From Niebla homalea (taxonomy: Eukaryota; Ascomycota; Lecanoromycetes; Lecanorales; Ramalinaceae), in assembly GCA_019925105.1 (NCBI GenBank), contig JAHGAU010000005.1:868001-932000 (forward strand): a stretch of 64,000 bases of DNA, read 5' to 3'. Under the pieces are notes generated by a model. It did no database searches and was not told where the DNA came from. It was given only the letters and a program-made list of their open reading frames with translations. Numbering within the stretch: the first letter of the stretch is position 1; every line of letters starts with the position of its first letter. Of this stretch, positions 29,668 through 44,224 are shown one piece after another. The position numbers and the translations under genes were made by a program.

Positions 29668-29989
29668 AAGTCTATCGACAGCCAGGAGCAAGATCTACAA
29701 CGTAACACGTTCATGGCAGAGCTTGGCTTATTCGATCGGGGTAAGGATCCGCTTGGGCGGCGCTTATTTCATCATACCCTTCTTTCAACGCTCACTGGCA
29801 TCTTCGACGAGCTCGCAAATCCCAGCGTCGTGGGCGTCATTAACACCCCTAAAACAGCCAAGCTTCGTTACGTTAACCTTATATAAAAAGACTTCACTCG
29901 GTACGTTATGGTACCGGATTAAGACGGTAAATTCCATAACGGCAAAATCCAGCCAGACGAAATTCTTAAGTATCTTTAAGATTATAATA

Positions 29990-31913
29990 TAAGGGCGCTT
30001 TTTCCGGATGCCGTTTAATTAAGCATTAATTACGTAATTATTAGAATTAATGATAGTATCTACGCGGATATTTATATAAATATGGTCCAGAGAGCTTCCT
30101 AGGTCCAACTTAATCGCGGATATTAACCGGTTTTACCCTTAGCTTTGAACGCCGGTAACGGCGGGATGAAGATATAATATAATTAACCAGAAATAAGTTT
30201 ACTTACCGATATATCTAGCGATTAATTAATAATATCAAAAAGTAAATAAAGATAAAGAAAATATACAGCCTCTTAAGCATTAAAAAACAGAATACTCGAA
30301 CGGAGAGCTGGCGCCGGATAGTATTAACGCTATATTAATTAAATAGTAAATTGGGGAGATATATCGTCGAGACGGGCTTCGGGAATGATTTTAAATCCTA
30401 AGTCCCTTATCGTGGGTTTTAGATCCCAGGTCTTTTATCGTGGGTAATACTTCAATTCACTGATTTACCGTGAATTATATAGCTCTATTAGGATTATAAA
30501 TTGATAATTAATATTTATTATTTTATCCGCTTAAAAGAAATATGCTTCTTAAAGCTAGTAATGTAAATTAAGTAATATAGGGAATTAATATATATATAGT
30601 TCCTTTTATAGAAATAATTATAAGTAAAATTAACTTATTTTATAATATAACGTATTTAAAATCAATATCGTTTCCTTAATATTATAACTCCACTTTAACC
30701 CCGTTATATATGGCAGTTTCTATAATTTAAACGTTTTTTAATTTCTTAACGATAACGCGTATCGGTTATTATTAAACCTTAAAGCTCCCTTAAGCCCCCT
30801 AAATGCCCTTCCCTAGGACCTTTCTATAGACTAGTATATATAATATAATATTACTTACGGCGTTATTAAATAAGTAAGTATACGATAATAATATATATTA
30901 TTTATAAACTTATAATCTATAATATAATAATCTAATATAAATAATACTTATATAATAAATATAACTTTATACGTACGCAGAAATATTACGTATTATTATT
31001 AAAAAATTAAAAAACGTTTAAACTATAAAAGCTACTTTACGTATACCCAAATTTTAGGCCCTTTAATACTTAAATATTACCTAAACCCCCTTAAAATTCA
31101 ACATTCCGATTTTTAATTTTTATTAAATAAACTATATATATAAATTAAAAAATAAAATTTAAAGATGAAGATTATATTTTCTTAAATATAAAAACTATAT
31201 ATTTATAAAGTTATTATAATATTTATATAAAAGTTTAAGGAAGCCAGGGTCGGAATTAAATTTATTAAGGAAATAATATCGATTTTAAATACGTTAATAA
31301 ACCGAATATACGACCTTATAAATATCTTAATCTTATGTGTATATCGAATTATTTCCTTTAATTTATTTTTGATCGCCGTTATTTTCTTTTTTTTTACCAC
31401 TTTGATTTTTGCCGTTAGTAATTTAACCTTTTTATGCGTTTAAAAAACCTTATTATAAATTATATTAATAAGTATTTAAAATTAATATAATATAAAAGGT
31501 TATTTTATATATATTAATTTGCTTAATTCGACGGTTTTATTAAAATATTTTTATATATAAAGTTAATATTACTTTATATATTAAATCGATATTATATTTT
31601 ATTAATATAACGTAACGATTGAAAATTTAATATTTTCTTTTCTTGGATTATTAAATGGTTATATTCTATTAATTATTATAATATTACTTTAGCTTTATTT
31701 TACGTTATTTGGATAGCTTAATTTTTTATTATAATACGTTTCGTTTATTATGATTCTAGTTTATTTTAAATAAATATTATTATTATAATATAATTAAATA
31801 AGGCTATAAATATATTATAGATCTTCTTTACTTATTTTATATAACGCCTTATTATAGCTTGTATTAAGTTAACCCTTATTATAGCTCGTATTAAGTTAAC
31901 TTAAGCTTAGGAA
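29990..31913. other. Start of AT-rich RIP-mutated block
   Basis: Base composition changes abruptly near 29.99 kb. To the right CA and TG dinucleotides are almost absent and TA is in large excess, the mark of CpA-to-TpA mutation. No gene. A short duplicated word (TTATCGTGGGTTTTAGATCC-like) occurs near 30400-30450, and a 26-bp tandem duplication (CTTATTATAGCTYGTATTAA) near 31850-31902. Two AT-only open frames are chance. The parent repeat is not identified. Confidence 0.6.
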
Positions 31914-32247
31914 TATTAGACTGACTCCGCTGGCGGCACGCCGGCGGGACTAGTAAAGGTAGGTATAGAAGACATAATATTACGGTTTAAATACTTAAAT
32001 ACTACTTTAATAAATAAATTAATAATAAGATTAATTCTTAAAAAACTTAAAAAGAATTAAAATATAGCTTTTACTTAAGGTAAAAATAATAATTACCCCG
32101 CTTTACGCTTATTAAGCTACGGCTTATGAATAACGTATATTAAGGCCTTTTATTAAAGCCCTTTACCAAGGCTTAACGGCCTACCTTAACGCAGCAGTAT
32201 AACGTATTACTATAACGCTGGCGCAGAGATGGCGCTAGCTACTAATA
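31914..32247 (-). mobile_element. Solo LTR of the gypsy family, with 5-bp target duplication
   Basis: This 334-bp segment is the reverse complement of the LTRs at 32855 and 40165 and runs parallel to the solo LTR at 62730. It starts TATTAGACTGACTCCGC (from TGTTAG) and ends CTAATA (from CTAACA). It is flanked on both sides by AGGAA (31909-31913 and 32248-32252), a perfect target-site duplication. It arose by insertion followed by LTR-LTR recombination. Confidence 0.9.
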
Positions 32248-32854
32248 AGGAATAACTTTTTATGTTATCCTTACCGTATAATTAACGATAATCCTACATT
32301 GATCCACCGCGTAAGCCCCTTTTTCCTTTACCCGATAATTAATAATAATAAGTATTAGAAGACTAAAACGGCATTCAGCCTATATAAGGGAAATAACGAT
32401 ACCTTTAAATTAAATATAATAAGGTTAACTTTTTCAATCTTTTCTAAAACGTTAAAACTTATACCTAATGAATTCCCCGTTTTATTTTATAAATTTGGGA
32501 TCTTTAAGGTTTTATAACTTTTAATATTATATTAAAAATCCGATCTTAAAGATCCTTTTTTACTTAAGGTTAATAACGTAATAAAATTAAAATCTAAAAG
32601 ATCCGTTTTTTTAAATTAATCGGGATTGCTTAATCCTATATTTATTAAATGATTTATGTTATTTTAAGAATTTAATATTTTTTTAAATATAGAACCCAAT
32701 GAATTTCCCATATTATCTTATGAATTTAAGATCTTTATAAGTTTATAATGCTTAATGCTATATTAAATATTTAATCTTAAAAATCCTTCCTTATTTAAAA
32801 TTAATAACGTAATAAAATCGGAATCTAAAAAATCCGTTTCCTTAAGCCGATTAG
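32248..32854. repeat. About 230-bp tandem repeat that was the gypsy target
   Basis: A segment with AATGAATTYCCC and GATCTTTAWRGTTT recurs at about 32467 and 32698 (period about 230 bp). Sequence just right of the gypsy 3' LTR (40498-40555) continues the same repeat (TATATTTATTAAAYGATTTA), so the retrotransposon landed inside this array. Confidence 0.65.
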
Positions 32855-33187
32855 TGTTAGCAGCTAGCGCCACCTCTGCGCCGGCGCTATAGTAATACGC
32901 TATATTGCTACGTTAAGGTAAGCTATTAAACCTTAATAAAGGGCCTTAATAACGGCCTTGGTATACGTTATTCATAAGCCGTAACTTAATAGGCATAAAG
33001 CAGGGTAATTATTATCTTTACCTTAAGTAAAGGCTATACCTTAATTCTTTTTAAGTTCTTTAAGAATTAATCTTATTATTAATTTATTTATTAAAGTAAT
33101 ACTTAAGTATCCAGACTGTAATATTACGTTTTTTATATTTATTTTTATTAATCCCGTTAACGTATTATTAATAGAGTTAATTTAATA
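32855..33187 (+). repeat. 5' LTR of the gypsy element
   Basis: 333 bp. The outer (left) third is nearly unmutated (TGTTAGCAGCTAGCGCCACC), whereas the inner end is heavily RIP-mutated (GTCCCGCCGGCG has become ATCCCGTTAACG). Confidence 0.9.
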
Positions 33188-35189
33188 TTTTAATTCTTCT
33201 TTTTTATTAAGGAGAAAACTTAACGTTATTATTATAATAAATATTTAATTAACTTAATAAACTTTAAAATAAGAAAGCGATATTTACTTTTTAATTAAGA
33301 ATTTTTTTATTATAGTTAAATAAATTAAAGTAACGGAACGCCGTTATAATATTATAATTTAATAAGTTTAATTTTTAGAATTATAATTTAAAGTTAACCG
33401 GCTTAAGGCTGAAAATCGTATTTATTAAAAGTATATATTTAACCGCGTTAATACATAATATAAGGATTTATATTCCGGGATTCTCCCCCGTATTAACTTT
33501 ATTATTAAGTTTTATATTAACGGCGTATTATTAATGGCTTTTATTTTACCCTATAAAGGTAAGTTTTCTTATCCGGAAAGGCTTAAATTATATTAAAATA
33601 AGTTTAAGGGTAAGTATTAAACGTAATTTATTAACTTAAAGAAATAATTTATATTTTATCTTAGATACTTCTTTACTAAAAGAAAAAAGGTAATTTTTTA
33701 TTTAAAGTTTATCTTTTATAAAATTTTTAATTTACCGGATAAAAAAATTAATAAAATAAATTATTAAGAACTTAAGGATAAGCTTTTAAATTTAATAATT
33801 AATCCGGAAAACCGCCGGTTTACTTATTATAAACGGTTTAAGAATATTAAATAACGCTTTAATTAAAAAATAATATAATTCTATAATACTTTAAAGACTA
33901 TAAAAAAGGACTTATTATTATTATTAAATAAGTTTTATATTTATATATTCTTTATAAAGCTTTTACCGGAATTTAAAATTAAAATTTATATAATTAATAA
34001 ACTATTAAGAACCCAGGACGATATTATAACGGCGGCAATTATATAAAAGAATAATTTAAAGCGTATTATTAATAATAGTTAAAAAACCAGTAAAGGTAAA
34101 TCCTTTAAAAATAAGGTATTTAAACTTAATTCTAATAACTTAAAGCCAATATATATTTTGATTAAAACTGATTTTCATAATTAAAAGCGTAGAATTATAT
34201 TTGAAAATTCCGACGTTATCCTTAAAGTAAATAAAAACGTTAAATATTATATATATTACGGAAAAAATTATTATATATCCAATTACCTTATTATTTTATA
34301 AAATAAAGTCTTAATAATAAACGTAAAATCCCGTAAAAAGGATAATATATTAAAAAATAATAAAGCTCCGGCGGCGTTTTAAAGTTAAAATTAATAAAAA
34401 GATCATTAAAAATATATTTAACTTTTATTATTAAGGGTTAAATAAGTTTTTAAGATAATCCTTAATTATTAAGTATATTAATTAATATTAAAACTTAAAT
34501 AAATTTAATTTTATAAGTATATATAATCCAATAAAACTTATAGTTAACCCTTATTATCTTACCGTAAGCGGCTTTTCTTAATAATAAATAAATCTTTTAT
34601 TATAACGTTTATTAATTATAGTATTATTTAATTAATAGTTAAGGGTAAAAAAAATAATATAAAATATTTTTTTACGCTATTAATTAAGAAAGTTTAAATG
34701 TAATTTTTAATTTATTAACCCTATATATTTTATAAATAACGATTAATCCGGCGGTGGATAAATAACGTTTTAAGGTTAATTCTTATAAATTATAAATTAA
34801 TAACGTCTATAATTTCGGTTAAAGTTTAACGGAAACCAATAAAATCTTTATAATTATTTATATAAATATAATAACGGAACGCTTAAAAGTATTATAAATC
34901 TTTTAAGGCAATTTAATACGTATAAGTATAATAAAAAACTCTATTAACCGGAGCGTCTTAAAAAAGTTAAATAAATATATAAATATCTTTTTTAATAATA
35001 TAATTAATACCTTATTTAAATTAAAATAAAAAGATTACGTTATTAATTTAAATAATAAAAAGTTACTATATAGTCCTTTATATAATTTATCTCGGGTAAA
35101 GTTAATAAAACTCCGGTAATATTTAAAGGATACTATGGTCCAAGGTTGGATTTATTACTTAACGTTATTTATAAATGCCTTAATCCTTT

Positions 35190-35560
35190 TTATATTTAAG
35201 AAGGATAACGGCCTTTATTTTTATATTAATTATTATAAATTAAATACGGTTATAATTAAAAATCAATACTTATTACCCTTAATTATTAAGATTTTTAATT
35301 AATTAAATAACTTTAAATAATTTATTAAGTTAAACCTTAAAGATACTTATTATTGGTTACGGATTAAGTCCGGTAATAAATAAAAAACGATGTTCCGTAC
35401 GTATTATAGTTATTTTAAGTATTTTATTATATTATTTAAGTTAATTAATGCTTTAATAACCTTTTAAGCTTATATTAATTGTATTTTTATTAATTTTATT
35501 AATATAATTTATATAGTTTATTTAAACGATATTTTAATATTTAATAAGAATCCGGCGGAT
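35190..35560 (+). pseudogene. pol: Gypsy reverse transcriptase core, RIP-mutated
   Basis: Frame starting at codon positions such as 35519 reads INYYKLNTVIIKNQYLLPLI and later AYINCIFINFINIIYIVYLN then DILIF. It aligns residue for residue with the gypsy consensus (DYRGLN, YPLPL, LDLKDAY, FGL, YLDDIL). Several stops (from CAG and TGG) and Asp-to-Asn or Cys-to-Tyr changes are all explained by RIP transitions. Confidence 0.85.
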
Positions 35561-37849
35561 TATTAAAATTATATTTAGTAAATCCTTAAATAACTTTATT
35601 AATTTTAGCTTTATATTAACCTTAAAAAGTGTTAATTTAATATTATTTAAGTAGAGTTCCTAAGGTTTATTGTTTTTATTAAAGGGATTTAAATAGATTA
35701 AGAGTATATTTAAATTATTAAAGATTAATTTATTCCGAAAACCTATTAAGAACTATAAATCTTTTTAAGTTTTATAAATTTTTATCGTTATTTTATTTAT
35801 AAATATTTAAGGATAATTAAGCCTTTAATTTAATTTATTTAAGGGCAATAAAAAAAAAGAAAATTAATCCGCTAAAGTAAAATGATATAATAAATATAAC
35901 GTTCCGCCGGCTCCGCGAAATATTTATTAACGCGTTATTATTCCGTTATTTTAACTTAAAATAAAAGGTATAAATAAAGATTAATATATTTAATTTTATT
36001 ATTATAAGTATTTTATCTTAATAATTTAAGGAAGGTTATTAACGTTTAATTACGTATTAATCCAGAAAAATAGTTTTTATTAAATAAAATTATAAAACGT
36101 ATAATTAAAAGCTTTTCGTTATTGTTACGGCGTTTAAGTAATAATAATATTACTTAAAAAAAACCTTAAAGCTATTTAAATATGGATAAATTATAATAAC
36201 CTTTAAGGGTTTATAAAATAGCCAATATTAAGTTTACGTTAAATTAAGTAAATTTTAAAACTTATTAATTATAACTTTTAAATATTTTATTATTAAAATA
36301 AAATAAACCCTATTAATCCTTTATTAAAACGTTTAAATTATAAAGGAGTTTTACCTTTTAATATTACCTTATTATTTACTTTATAGAATAAGCTTATACT
36401 TTAATTTAATAAGTTAATAAAGTGCCGGCGGACGGCGGTTATTAATTATTAACTATTACTTACTTTAAAAAATATTTAAATTATTATTTTATAAAAAGAG
36501 ATTCAATAGTTATTTAAAGGGTTTTATAAAGAATCTAGGCCGATTAAGTTACTTATTAAGGATCTATAGGCTAACGATATGTTTATATATAAGATTAAGG
36601 ACGATAACGTAACGTTAACGTATTTTTATTAAGGTTATAATAATACTTAAAGACTTAATTTAAATAACTTTATTACTTATAAAAACTATATATATATCCC
36701 CTGCGATAAAACGGTTAAAAAAAAACTAATTAATAAATATTATAATAACCTATTAACGGATTACTTTAAAGTTAAGAAAACGTATAAGTTTTTGGCCCGT
36801 AAATATCACTAAAACGGTTTAAAAGCTTAAATTAATAATTATATTAAAACGTATAATACTTATTAAAAAATTAAAATACCGTATTATCGCCTTTACGGTA
36901 AACTTATTTTACTCCCTTAACCGGCTATACTTTAAAAAGAACTTAATATAAACTTTATTATCGGCTTACCCGTAAATAAAATTAAAAGTAACGTTTATAA
37001 TTCGATTTTAATAATCATAAATAAATATATAAAAATATATAAATACCTCCCCGTTATAAAATAAATTAATATTATTACGTTAACGGACCTTTTTTTTTAA
37101 AGAAATTATATTACGGTATAATACGTTGGCTAAAATCGTAATTAATTAAGGATTTTTATTTATTAATAAATTTTAAAATTTAATATATTATTACGTAAAG
37201 ATAAAGTATAAATTAAGTATCGTTTTTTATTTATAAATAGATAGTTAAATAAAGTATTAAAATTAAAGCTTTAAATAATATTTAAAAACCTTTATTAATT
37301 CCGAATAAATAAATTAAGTAAAACTATTTCCTTTAATTAAATTTATTTATATAAACTTAAAATACTTAACTTTAAACTATAGTTTTTTTATATTAATAAA
37401 TAATTATAATTTAGATATTTATTTTAAACTTAAGGATAAACTTATAGAAAAAGAAATATTTATAATAAAAAATAAAGTTAAAATATTATATAAAATATAA
37501 TTAATATTAACGGATTAATAACGTTATATTATTAAATTAACTTAAAAAACGTATAATAAGAAATATAAGTTAAAGTTATATAACGTTAATAATTTAATAA
37601 TATTAAATATTAAAAACCTTAAGTTAAAGTAATTAAATAAAAAACTTACGCCCCGATTTATAAAACCCTTTAAAATTAATAATAAAATTAAAATATAAAC
37701 GTATTGCTTATTTTTCTTTATTATTTATTAAATTTATTTTATTATTTATATTTCTTTTTTAAAGCCTTATTATATTTATATTAATAATTAAACGGCGGAA
37801 ACTATAATATAAATACCTGAATTAATTAATAATAAAGAAGAATAAATAA

Positions 37850-38000
37850 TTAAAGAAATTATTAATAAGGTTAAAAATAAAAAAGGCGTTTAATATTAGG
37901 TTAAATAAGTTAATTAAGGCCTTAAATATAATTAATAAATACCGGAAGCGGACTTAAAGTATTCCTAGGAATTACGGGAATAATATAATAAAATAATACG
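37850..38000 (+). pseudogene. Chromodomain remnant at the end of gypsy pol
   Basis: The reading INKVKNKKGV, then WVKW-like codons (now with stops), then PEADLKYS resembles a chromodomain (KR..KG..YLVKWKGY...WEP...L). Chromodomains target chromoviruses to heterochromatin marked by H3K9 methylation, consistent with their concentration in this block. Confidence 0.65.
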
Positions 38001-40164
38001 GAATAAGAAAAAACGTAAATAAAATTATAAAGTTATAACGGCGGAAGTTATATATATAGTTAATAATTATATATATAATTAATATTATAGCTATTTAACC
38101 CTTATATGTTATCCTCCCGTAAGATTATTAAAATCTAAACTTTAATTAATAATTTTATTTATTACGGGTATTATATACGTAAATAAGTTAACGTTACGGA
38201 AACGATTATTTTTATTATAATATTATATTTAATAAAAGTAACTCTAGTAATAATCGTAATAATATTAAAAAAAAAGAAGAAGCATAAACGTTAAATTATA
38301 AATATTTAACGTATTATTAAGGAGATATTAAGTAAATAAAGTTATTTAAAGTAATAAAAGATTAATAAATATATTTATTAAGTTTATATTAATACGTTAA
38401 TAACTTATAATATTATCCGTTTTATTACTTTTTAATAATATATAAATTATAAGCGCTTAACGTTTAATGTTATTAACTTTAATATTTAACGTTAAACTTT
38501 AATAATATTAACGTATAAAAATAAAAGAATAATTTATAACTTTACGTTAACGCAAGTCCGCTCCTTTTATAAATAAATTAACGAGGTTAAGGATAAATAT
38601 AAGGGTATCGTATTTTCCTTATTTTTCTTCTCCTTTTTTTTTTCCGTTTTCCTTTCCGCCTTAATTAAAAACCTTTCCTTAACGTTATTCGCTAGAAAGG
38701 CTCCTTGGTTTAATTTTAAGGTATTACTTTTAAAAGTTAAAATTAATTTTTTTAACGGCGTTATTAAAGAAAATATAACCTTTTTTCCTTTTTTTTAAAT
38801 AAGTTAAAGTTTATATTTCTTTCTTTCTTTTTATTTCTTAAATTATTAAATATTATAAACTTAAGGTTTACTCTCTTTACCCCGGATATAAAGTCGGGAA
38901 ATAAGGAATAACTCCTTAACAGAATTAACTTTTATAAAAAGCCTGGATTTTCCGTATTAAGCTGATTTAATTATTAAATATTAACGTTATTATTTTATTA
39001 TTAAATTATAATTTATTTATTTACTTTTTAAGTTAAATAATTTCTTTTTCCGCTGCTTTAACGTAAGTAATAAACGCCTTTTTTTAATTTAAAGGATTAA
39101 TACCTTTTTTTTAACTTTTAAAGTAACTTAATAAAGCGTATATTCCGTTTAACCGGTGGTAATTAACGTTTAATTAGTATTTAACCGGAAAGCTTTAAAA
39201 TCCCGAAGGATTTTATTATGTTTTTATATATATTAAGCTTACGTTTTAATAAACTATATATTAATCGAAGAATATTTACGTATTTATTAAGTTACCCGGG
39301 ACTATAACTAGTCCGGAAATTATATATATATTAGAATAACGGTAATACGACGGCGTTAAAATACTTATAGGGAAATAACGGGAAAAATATTACTTATAAC
39401 GATACCGTGAATAAGGTAACGGGTTACGTACGTAGTATAATTTACCCTATAAAAAGTAAATAAAATAAGGCGTTATTATATTTATTATTAATATTATATT
39501 TACGTTTACGTTAATAACGCGTTAACGTAAATTATACTACTTAAGATCGATTAACTTATATATAATATTAATAAATAAAATAAGCGGACTATTAACGTAA
39601 ATAAAACGTTTATATAACGTTAATATTACTTATTATAATAATAATATAGATAACGAGGATATATAATTATATATATATTAATTTATAAATACTTATATAA
39701 ATCCTTAATATATTATACTTATAAAAGTAATTAAGATTATTAAGGAAAAAAAAGAAAAAGTTTAAAATAAAATAAAGGTTTTATTATAATTATATATTAT
39801 TTTTATAATAGCGTTTACCTTTATTATAACGTAATAAATTAATAATAAAGCCTTAAGTAATTATTAATTAATACTATAAAAACTCTTTTTTTATTTATTT
39901 TTCTTATTAAGTTTTATAAAAAGGTTTTTAATAAGCTCTTTAAGTTATATTAACTCTTTATTAACGTAAAATGTTTTTATTATATTATTATTAGATAAAT
40001 ATTATTATATTTACGTATATACTTAAGGACTCTTTTCTTTTTATCCTTTTTTTATTAAGTTTAATAATAAGTTTTTAATAAGCTTTATACTTAACCGGTT
40101 TTACATTAACGTCTTGAATATATCTCTTATACCTTAAAAATTAATATATAAAAAAGGAGATAAT

Positions 40165-40497
40165 TATTAATAGTTAACGTTATTTTTACGCCGGCGTTAT
40201 AATAATACGCTATATTATTACGTTAAGGTAAACCGTTAAGTCTTAATAAAAAACCTTAATAATAGCTTTAATATACGTTATTTATAAGCTATAGCTTAAT
40301 AAGCGTAAAGCAGGGTAATTATTACCTTTACCTTAAGTAAAGGTTATACCTTAATTCTTTTTAAGTTCCTTAAGAATTAATCTTATTATTAATTTACTTA
40401 TTAAAGTAATACTTAAGTATCCAGACCGTAACGTTACGTCTTCTACACCTACCTTTATTAGTCCCGCCGGCGTGCCGCCAGCGGAGTCAGTCTAACA
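40165..40497 (+). repeat. 3' LTR of the gypsy element
   Basis: 333 bp, same length as the 5' LTR. Here the inner (left) third is RIP-mutated (TATTAATAGTTAACG), and the outer end is intact (CCGGCGTGCCGCCAGCGGAG, then TCAGTCTAACA). Confidence 0.9.
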
Positions 40498-43400
40498 ATT
40501 ACGACCGCTTTATTTTATATTTATTAAACGATTTATATTATCTTAAAAATTTGGTACTTCTCTGGATATAAAGTATTTAGTATTAACGCGAAATCGGACC
40601 TTTAAAGCCCCTTTTTGCCCGGTAATTTGAGAATTGGGAGTCTTTAACCCCTTTATTAATTCGTTTTAATCTTTAATATTATTTATAGCCTAATCAGCAA
40701 ATTTTTAAATCTTTATTATTAATGTACGTATTAAATTTATTAAGAATATTAAGTAATTCTTTATTTTTAATTAGTTTTTAACGTAAGTATAAAAGTTTTA
40801 TTTTCTTATTATCGTTTATTTTAAAAATCTCATAGTTTATATTTTTGGACTTAAAGGTTTATTTTCTCTTTTTAAGGAATAACGTAATATTAATTAAATA
40901 TAGGTTGGGACGATATATCTTTACGTATAATAATATCTACGATTATATATAAAAATTACTCCGTAAATATCCGATAACGCTTTATTAAACTGTATTAATT
41001 AATTACTTTATTATAAACTTTATTAATATCATCCTCCCCTTCCGAATAAACTTATAGAGCCAGCTTAACGCGCTTCAACGTTGATAAATATATTAATAAA
41101 GGTTAAGGCGTATCTAAAGTAAAAATATCGGCATAATAAAGGTATAAACGTAATTAAAGAGGGCGAAAAAAATAAGGAAGGTATATTTTAATTCAATAAT
41201 ATTTAACCTTAATAAATATTAAGTAATATAGTCTTTACCGAGTATTATAAAGGGTTTACTCGCATTAAACGAATTATAATCGGAGTAATACGTACTTTAT
41301 AAGCTTAAATATAATTATTTAGACGGACTAAGGGATAAAAACGGATATAAGAAGGATACGGTAGAAATATTATTGTTTTTATACCCTAAGCTGGTACCGA
41401 ATAATCGGTTTAAAGGGTTAGAAAATAGTATTATATATTAATATCCCTTTATTAACGGAAGTTTCTGAGTTATTATTATTTAATACTATATATCCATTAT
41501 TAATTTATTGGACGTAACTTATTTATTTATTTAATTATATATATATTATAAAATACGGCTCGGGCTTTTATTTTAATAATTATTTATAAAATTAAAAAGA
41601 TATTTTAATTATTTATAAATTAATAGATTAAAAAGAGAAATTAAACCTTTTATTATTAACTTTAATTAATATTCTAAGTTTTTAATATAGAATAATAAGT
41701 AACTTATGAACTTTCTTAATAATGCGATTATTATTACTTTTTTAATTATAAATTTATATATTAATTATAATACCGGATTATCCCGTAATCCTGTCCTTAA
41801 GATAAAGAATACTTTATAATATTAAAGTTAATACGTATTAGATCAGGTTAACCCAGTTAAAAACCCGATAATTTACCTTTAAGGAAAGCTAGGTAATTAC
41901 CACCAGTCCCTTAAAACCTATAAAAGTAATAAGGTACCCTGCTGTTTCCCTTAATACGGTAGTAATGGCGTGCTGGATAATAATTATAATTATTATTATA
42001 ATTTTAAAGCATATATAAATAAAGTAAATGCCTTAAAGGGTTATATTAAGAAGCTAAGATTTAATAATAATACTTTTAAGAATGGCCTTTATATTTATAT
42101 CTATAATTATACCAGGATCGTAATAAATATTACTTACAGTTTTGGTAAAACCGGTAAAAGTAATTATAAGAAAGCATTATAATTAATATAATATCATTAT
42201 AAAACTAAGCTATATAACCAAGACTATTGCCTTTATAATTAAGTCCTTGGCGATATCGTTTACCGTGGCCATTATACTTATAAAATTAAGGAAAACGTTA
42301 AGAAAAGCCCTTAAATAAATTATCCCGGGATTAAGATTAACCTTATAAATAATAAATAAGGTAAAAAAAAAGTTAAAAACGAAAAAAAAACGATATATTA
42401 AAAAAGAACTTCTTAAACTTAAAGCCAGAAAATGAAATACAATATAAATCTTTTAAAAGTTAAGATAAGTTACGGTAATTAAAAGTCGTTAAATAAAATT
42501 AAAAGGCGTAAAGTTAAAAAGCGAAAAATAATATAAATCTTTTAAGGATCGCTAGCCAAAAGATAAAATATAATGATTAAGGTCCGTCGGATAAAACTAT
42601 TATAAAAGGATAAGGATTTAATTTAGGTTATAAGAAAGGAAAGGGCAATAAAGAGTAAACTTTTTATATAAATAAGGCGATATTTAATGTTAGTTTACGC
42701 CGGTCCCAATCTGATTTAAGATTAACTAATATAATAATTAGGTTAATAAAGCCTTTTAAATAACAAATACGAAAGCAATAGAACCCCGGTTTATATCTTA
42801 GGTATATGCTTATAATAAAGGCTTATAATAAGGAATATAAAAAACATAAGGCCGGAAAAGACGGGTTTAAATAATAAAGTATTTTTAATCGGATAAAAGC
42901 TTTCAGAGTTAAATTAATAATATTTAAGAGAATACCGTAGCGGACAGGCAAAATAATTTTAATATTAATTTTCATTTAAAAAGCATTTAAACGATATAAC
43001 GATAAAAAACTCTTAATTAATATTTTAAATTACGTTTAAATACTACGTAAACCGCGTTAAGGGAAACGTATAAGACAATATAACGATAAAGGAATTTTAA
43101 ATAATATCTTAAATTATAATGAAATAATTTATTCTTATGAAACTCCGTACGCTCCTTCAAACCCTATTAAATCCCAGTTATATAAAGCGGTTAAGAAATT
43201 ATTATAAATATTAATAATAAATTTATAATTAACTTAATAATATATTAAAGAGCTTATCTACTATTATATTTAAAAAATAGTAAAATAAGTTAATATTAAT
43301 TATTTATACCGATTAATTATAAAAGTTTATTATTTATCGTAAATAAAGTAAATACGGACAATTTTAAGTTAGTTTATTTAAAAACAAGGTTTATTATTCT

Positions 43401-44224
43401 TTAGAAATATTTAATTTTATATTAATTAGCGTAATTAAGTTACTTAAGAATCCTTAATAATGTATTTTACGCGTACCCACTTTAGTAGCTTATATTAACT
43501 CTATAAATAACGCCTTAAGTATAAAGCTATTCCGCTAAAATCGGTATATATTAAGGAAAAGGCCGAAGTATTAAGACGTTAGGCTATTATACTCGTTAAT
43601 ATCGTAAGTTATAATAAGATATATAATGTTTATTCTATATATACATAATAATATATATATATTAAGGAATTAATCTGATACTATATATATAACGTAATAA
43701 CGTATATTTAATATAAGTAATATATATTAAATAAGTTATATCCTTTAAAGGATATACTATATATAAAAAAAGTCTATCTTATATAAAGGACAATATCTTA
43801 TCTATATTAAAATATTAAAGTTATATTATATATATAAATATTTAAATACCGTATTAATACATTTAAGTTCAGTAATAATTAAATAAGAAAAGCTTTTTAT
43901 TTAATAGATTTTATTAACAGATAAATTTTATTTTTAATTCTTAAACTTAAAATAAAAGTTTTTTTTTTTAAATACCTTTTATTATTACGTTATAGCTAAG
44001 AATAAAAAAAGCGTAAAAAGTAATATTAAAGATTCCTGAGTAACTTAATTACGTTAAAAAACTAATTATAAGGTTATTATTTTAAGCCCCGAGATAGAAT
44101 AGATAATTACTTACTTAATAAGCTAAATAATCTTTTTATTTAAATAATATTAATTTAGGTAGGATTTTATATATTAAGATAAAATAAAGAATATTAATAA
44201 AGGTATATAAAGGTATATTTTTAT

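Larger units (their letters stand above)
32855..40497 (+). mobile_element. Full-length Ty3/gypsy chromovirus, RIP-inactivated
   Basis: The element is 7.64 kb with 333-bp LTRs (32855-33187 and 40165-40497) bounded by TGTTAG...CTAACA or RIP-mutated forms. A purine tract (AAAAAAGGAGA) lies before the 3' LTR. Flanking 5-mers are ATTAG and ATTAC (four of five match). The interior, though full of stops, still reads in order: a zinc-knuckle remnant near 34242-34287; reverse transcriptase near 35190-35560 with KKDNG, LKDTY and the catalytic box YLND (35519-35530, from YLDD); RNase H; integrase near 36640-37650 (YIPCDKTV, HPQTD-like region); and a chromodomain near 37850-38000. All of it has the C-to-T/G-to-A pattern of RIP. 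Internal order is RT, RNase H, integrase, as in Ty3/gypsy. Confidence 0.9.

Noticed and set aside
31203..31400. 65-codon Ile/Lys-rich minus-strand frame
   Set aside because: AT-only codons in RIP DNA; chance open frame.
41970..42182. 70-codon Asn/Tyr-rich frame
   Set aside because: Same reasoning; no motif and no neighbouring coding remnants.
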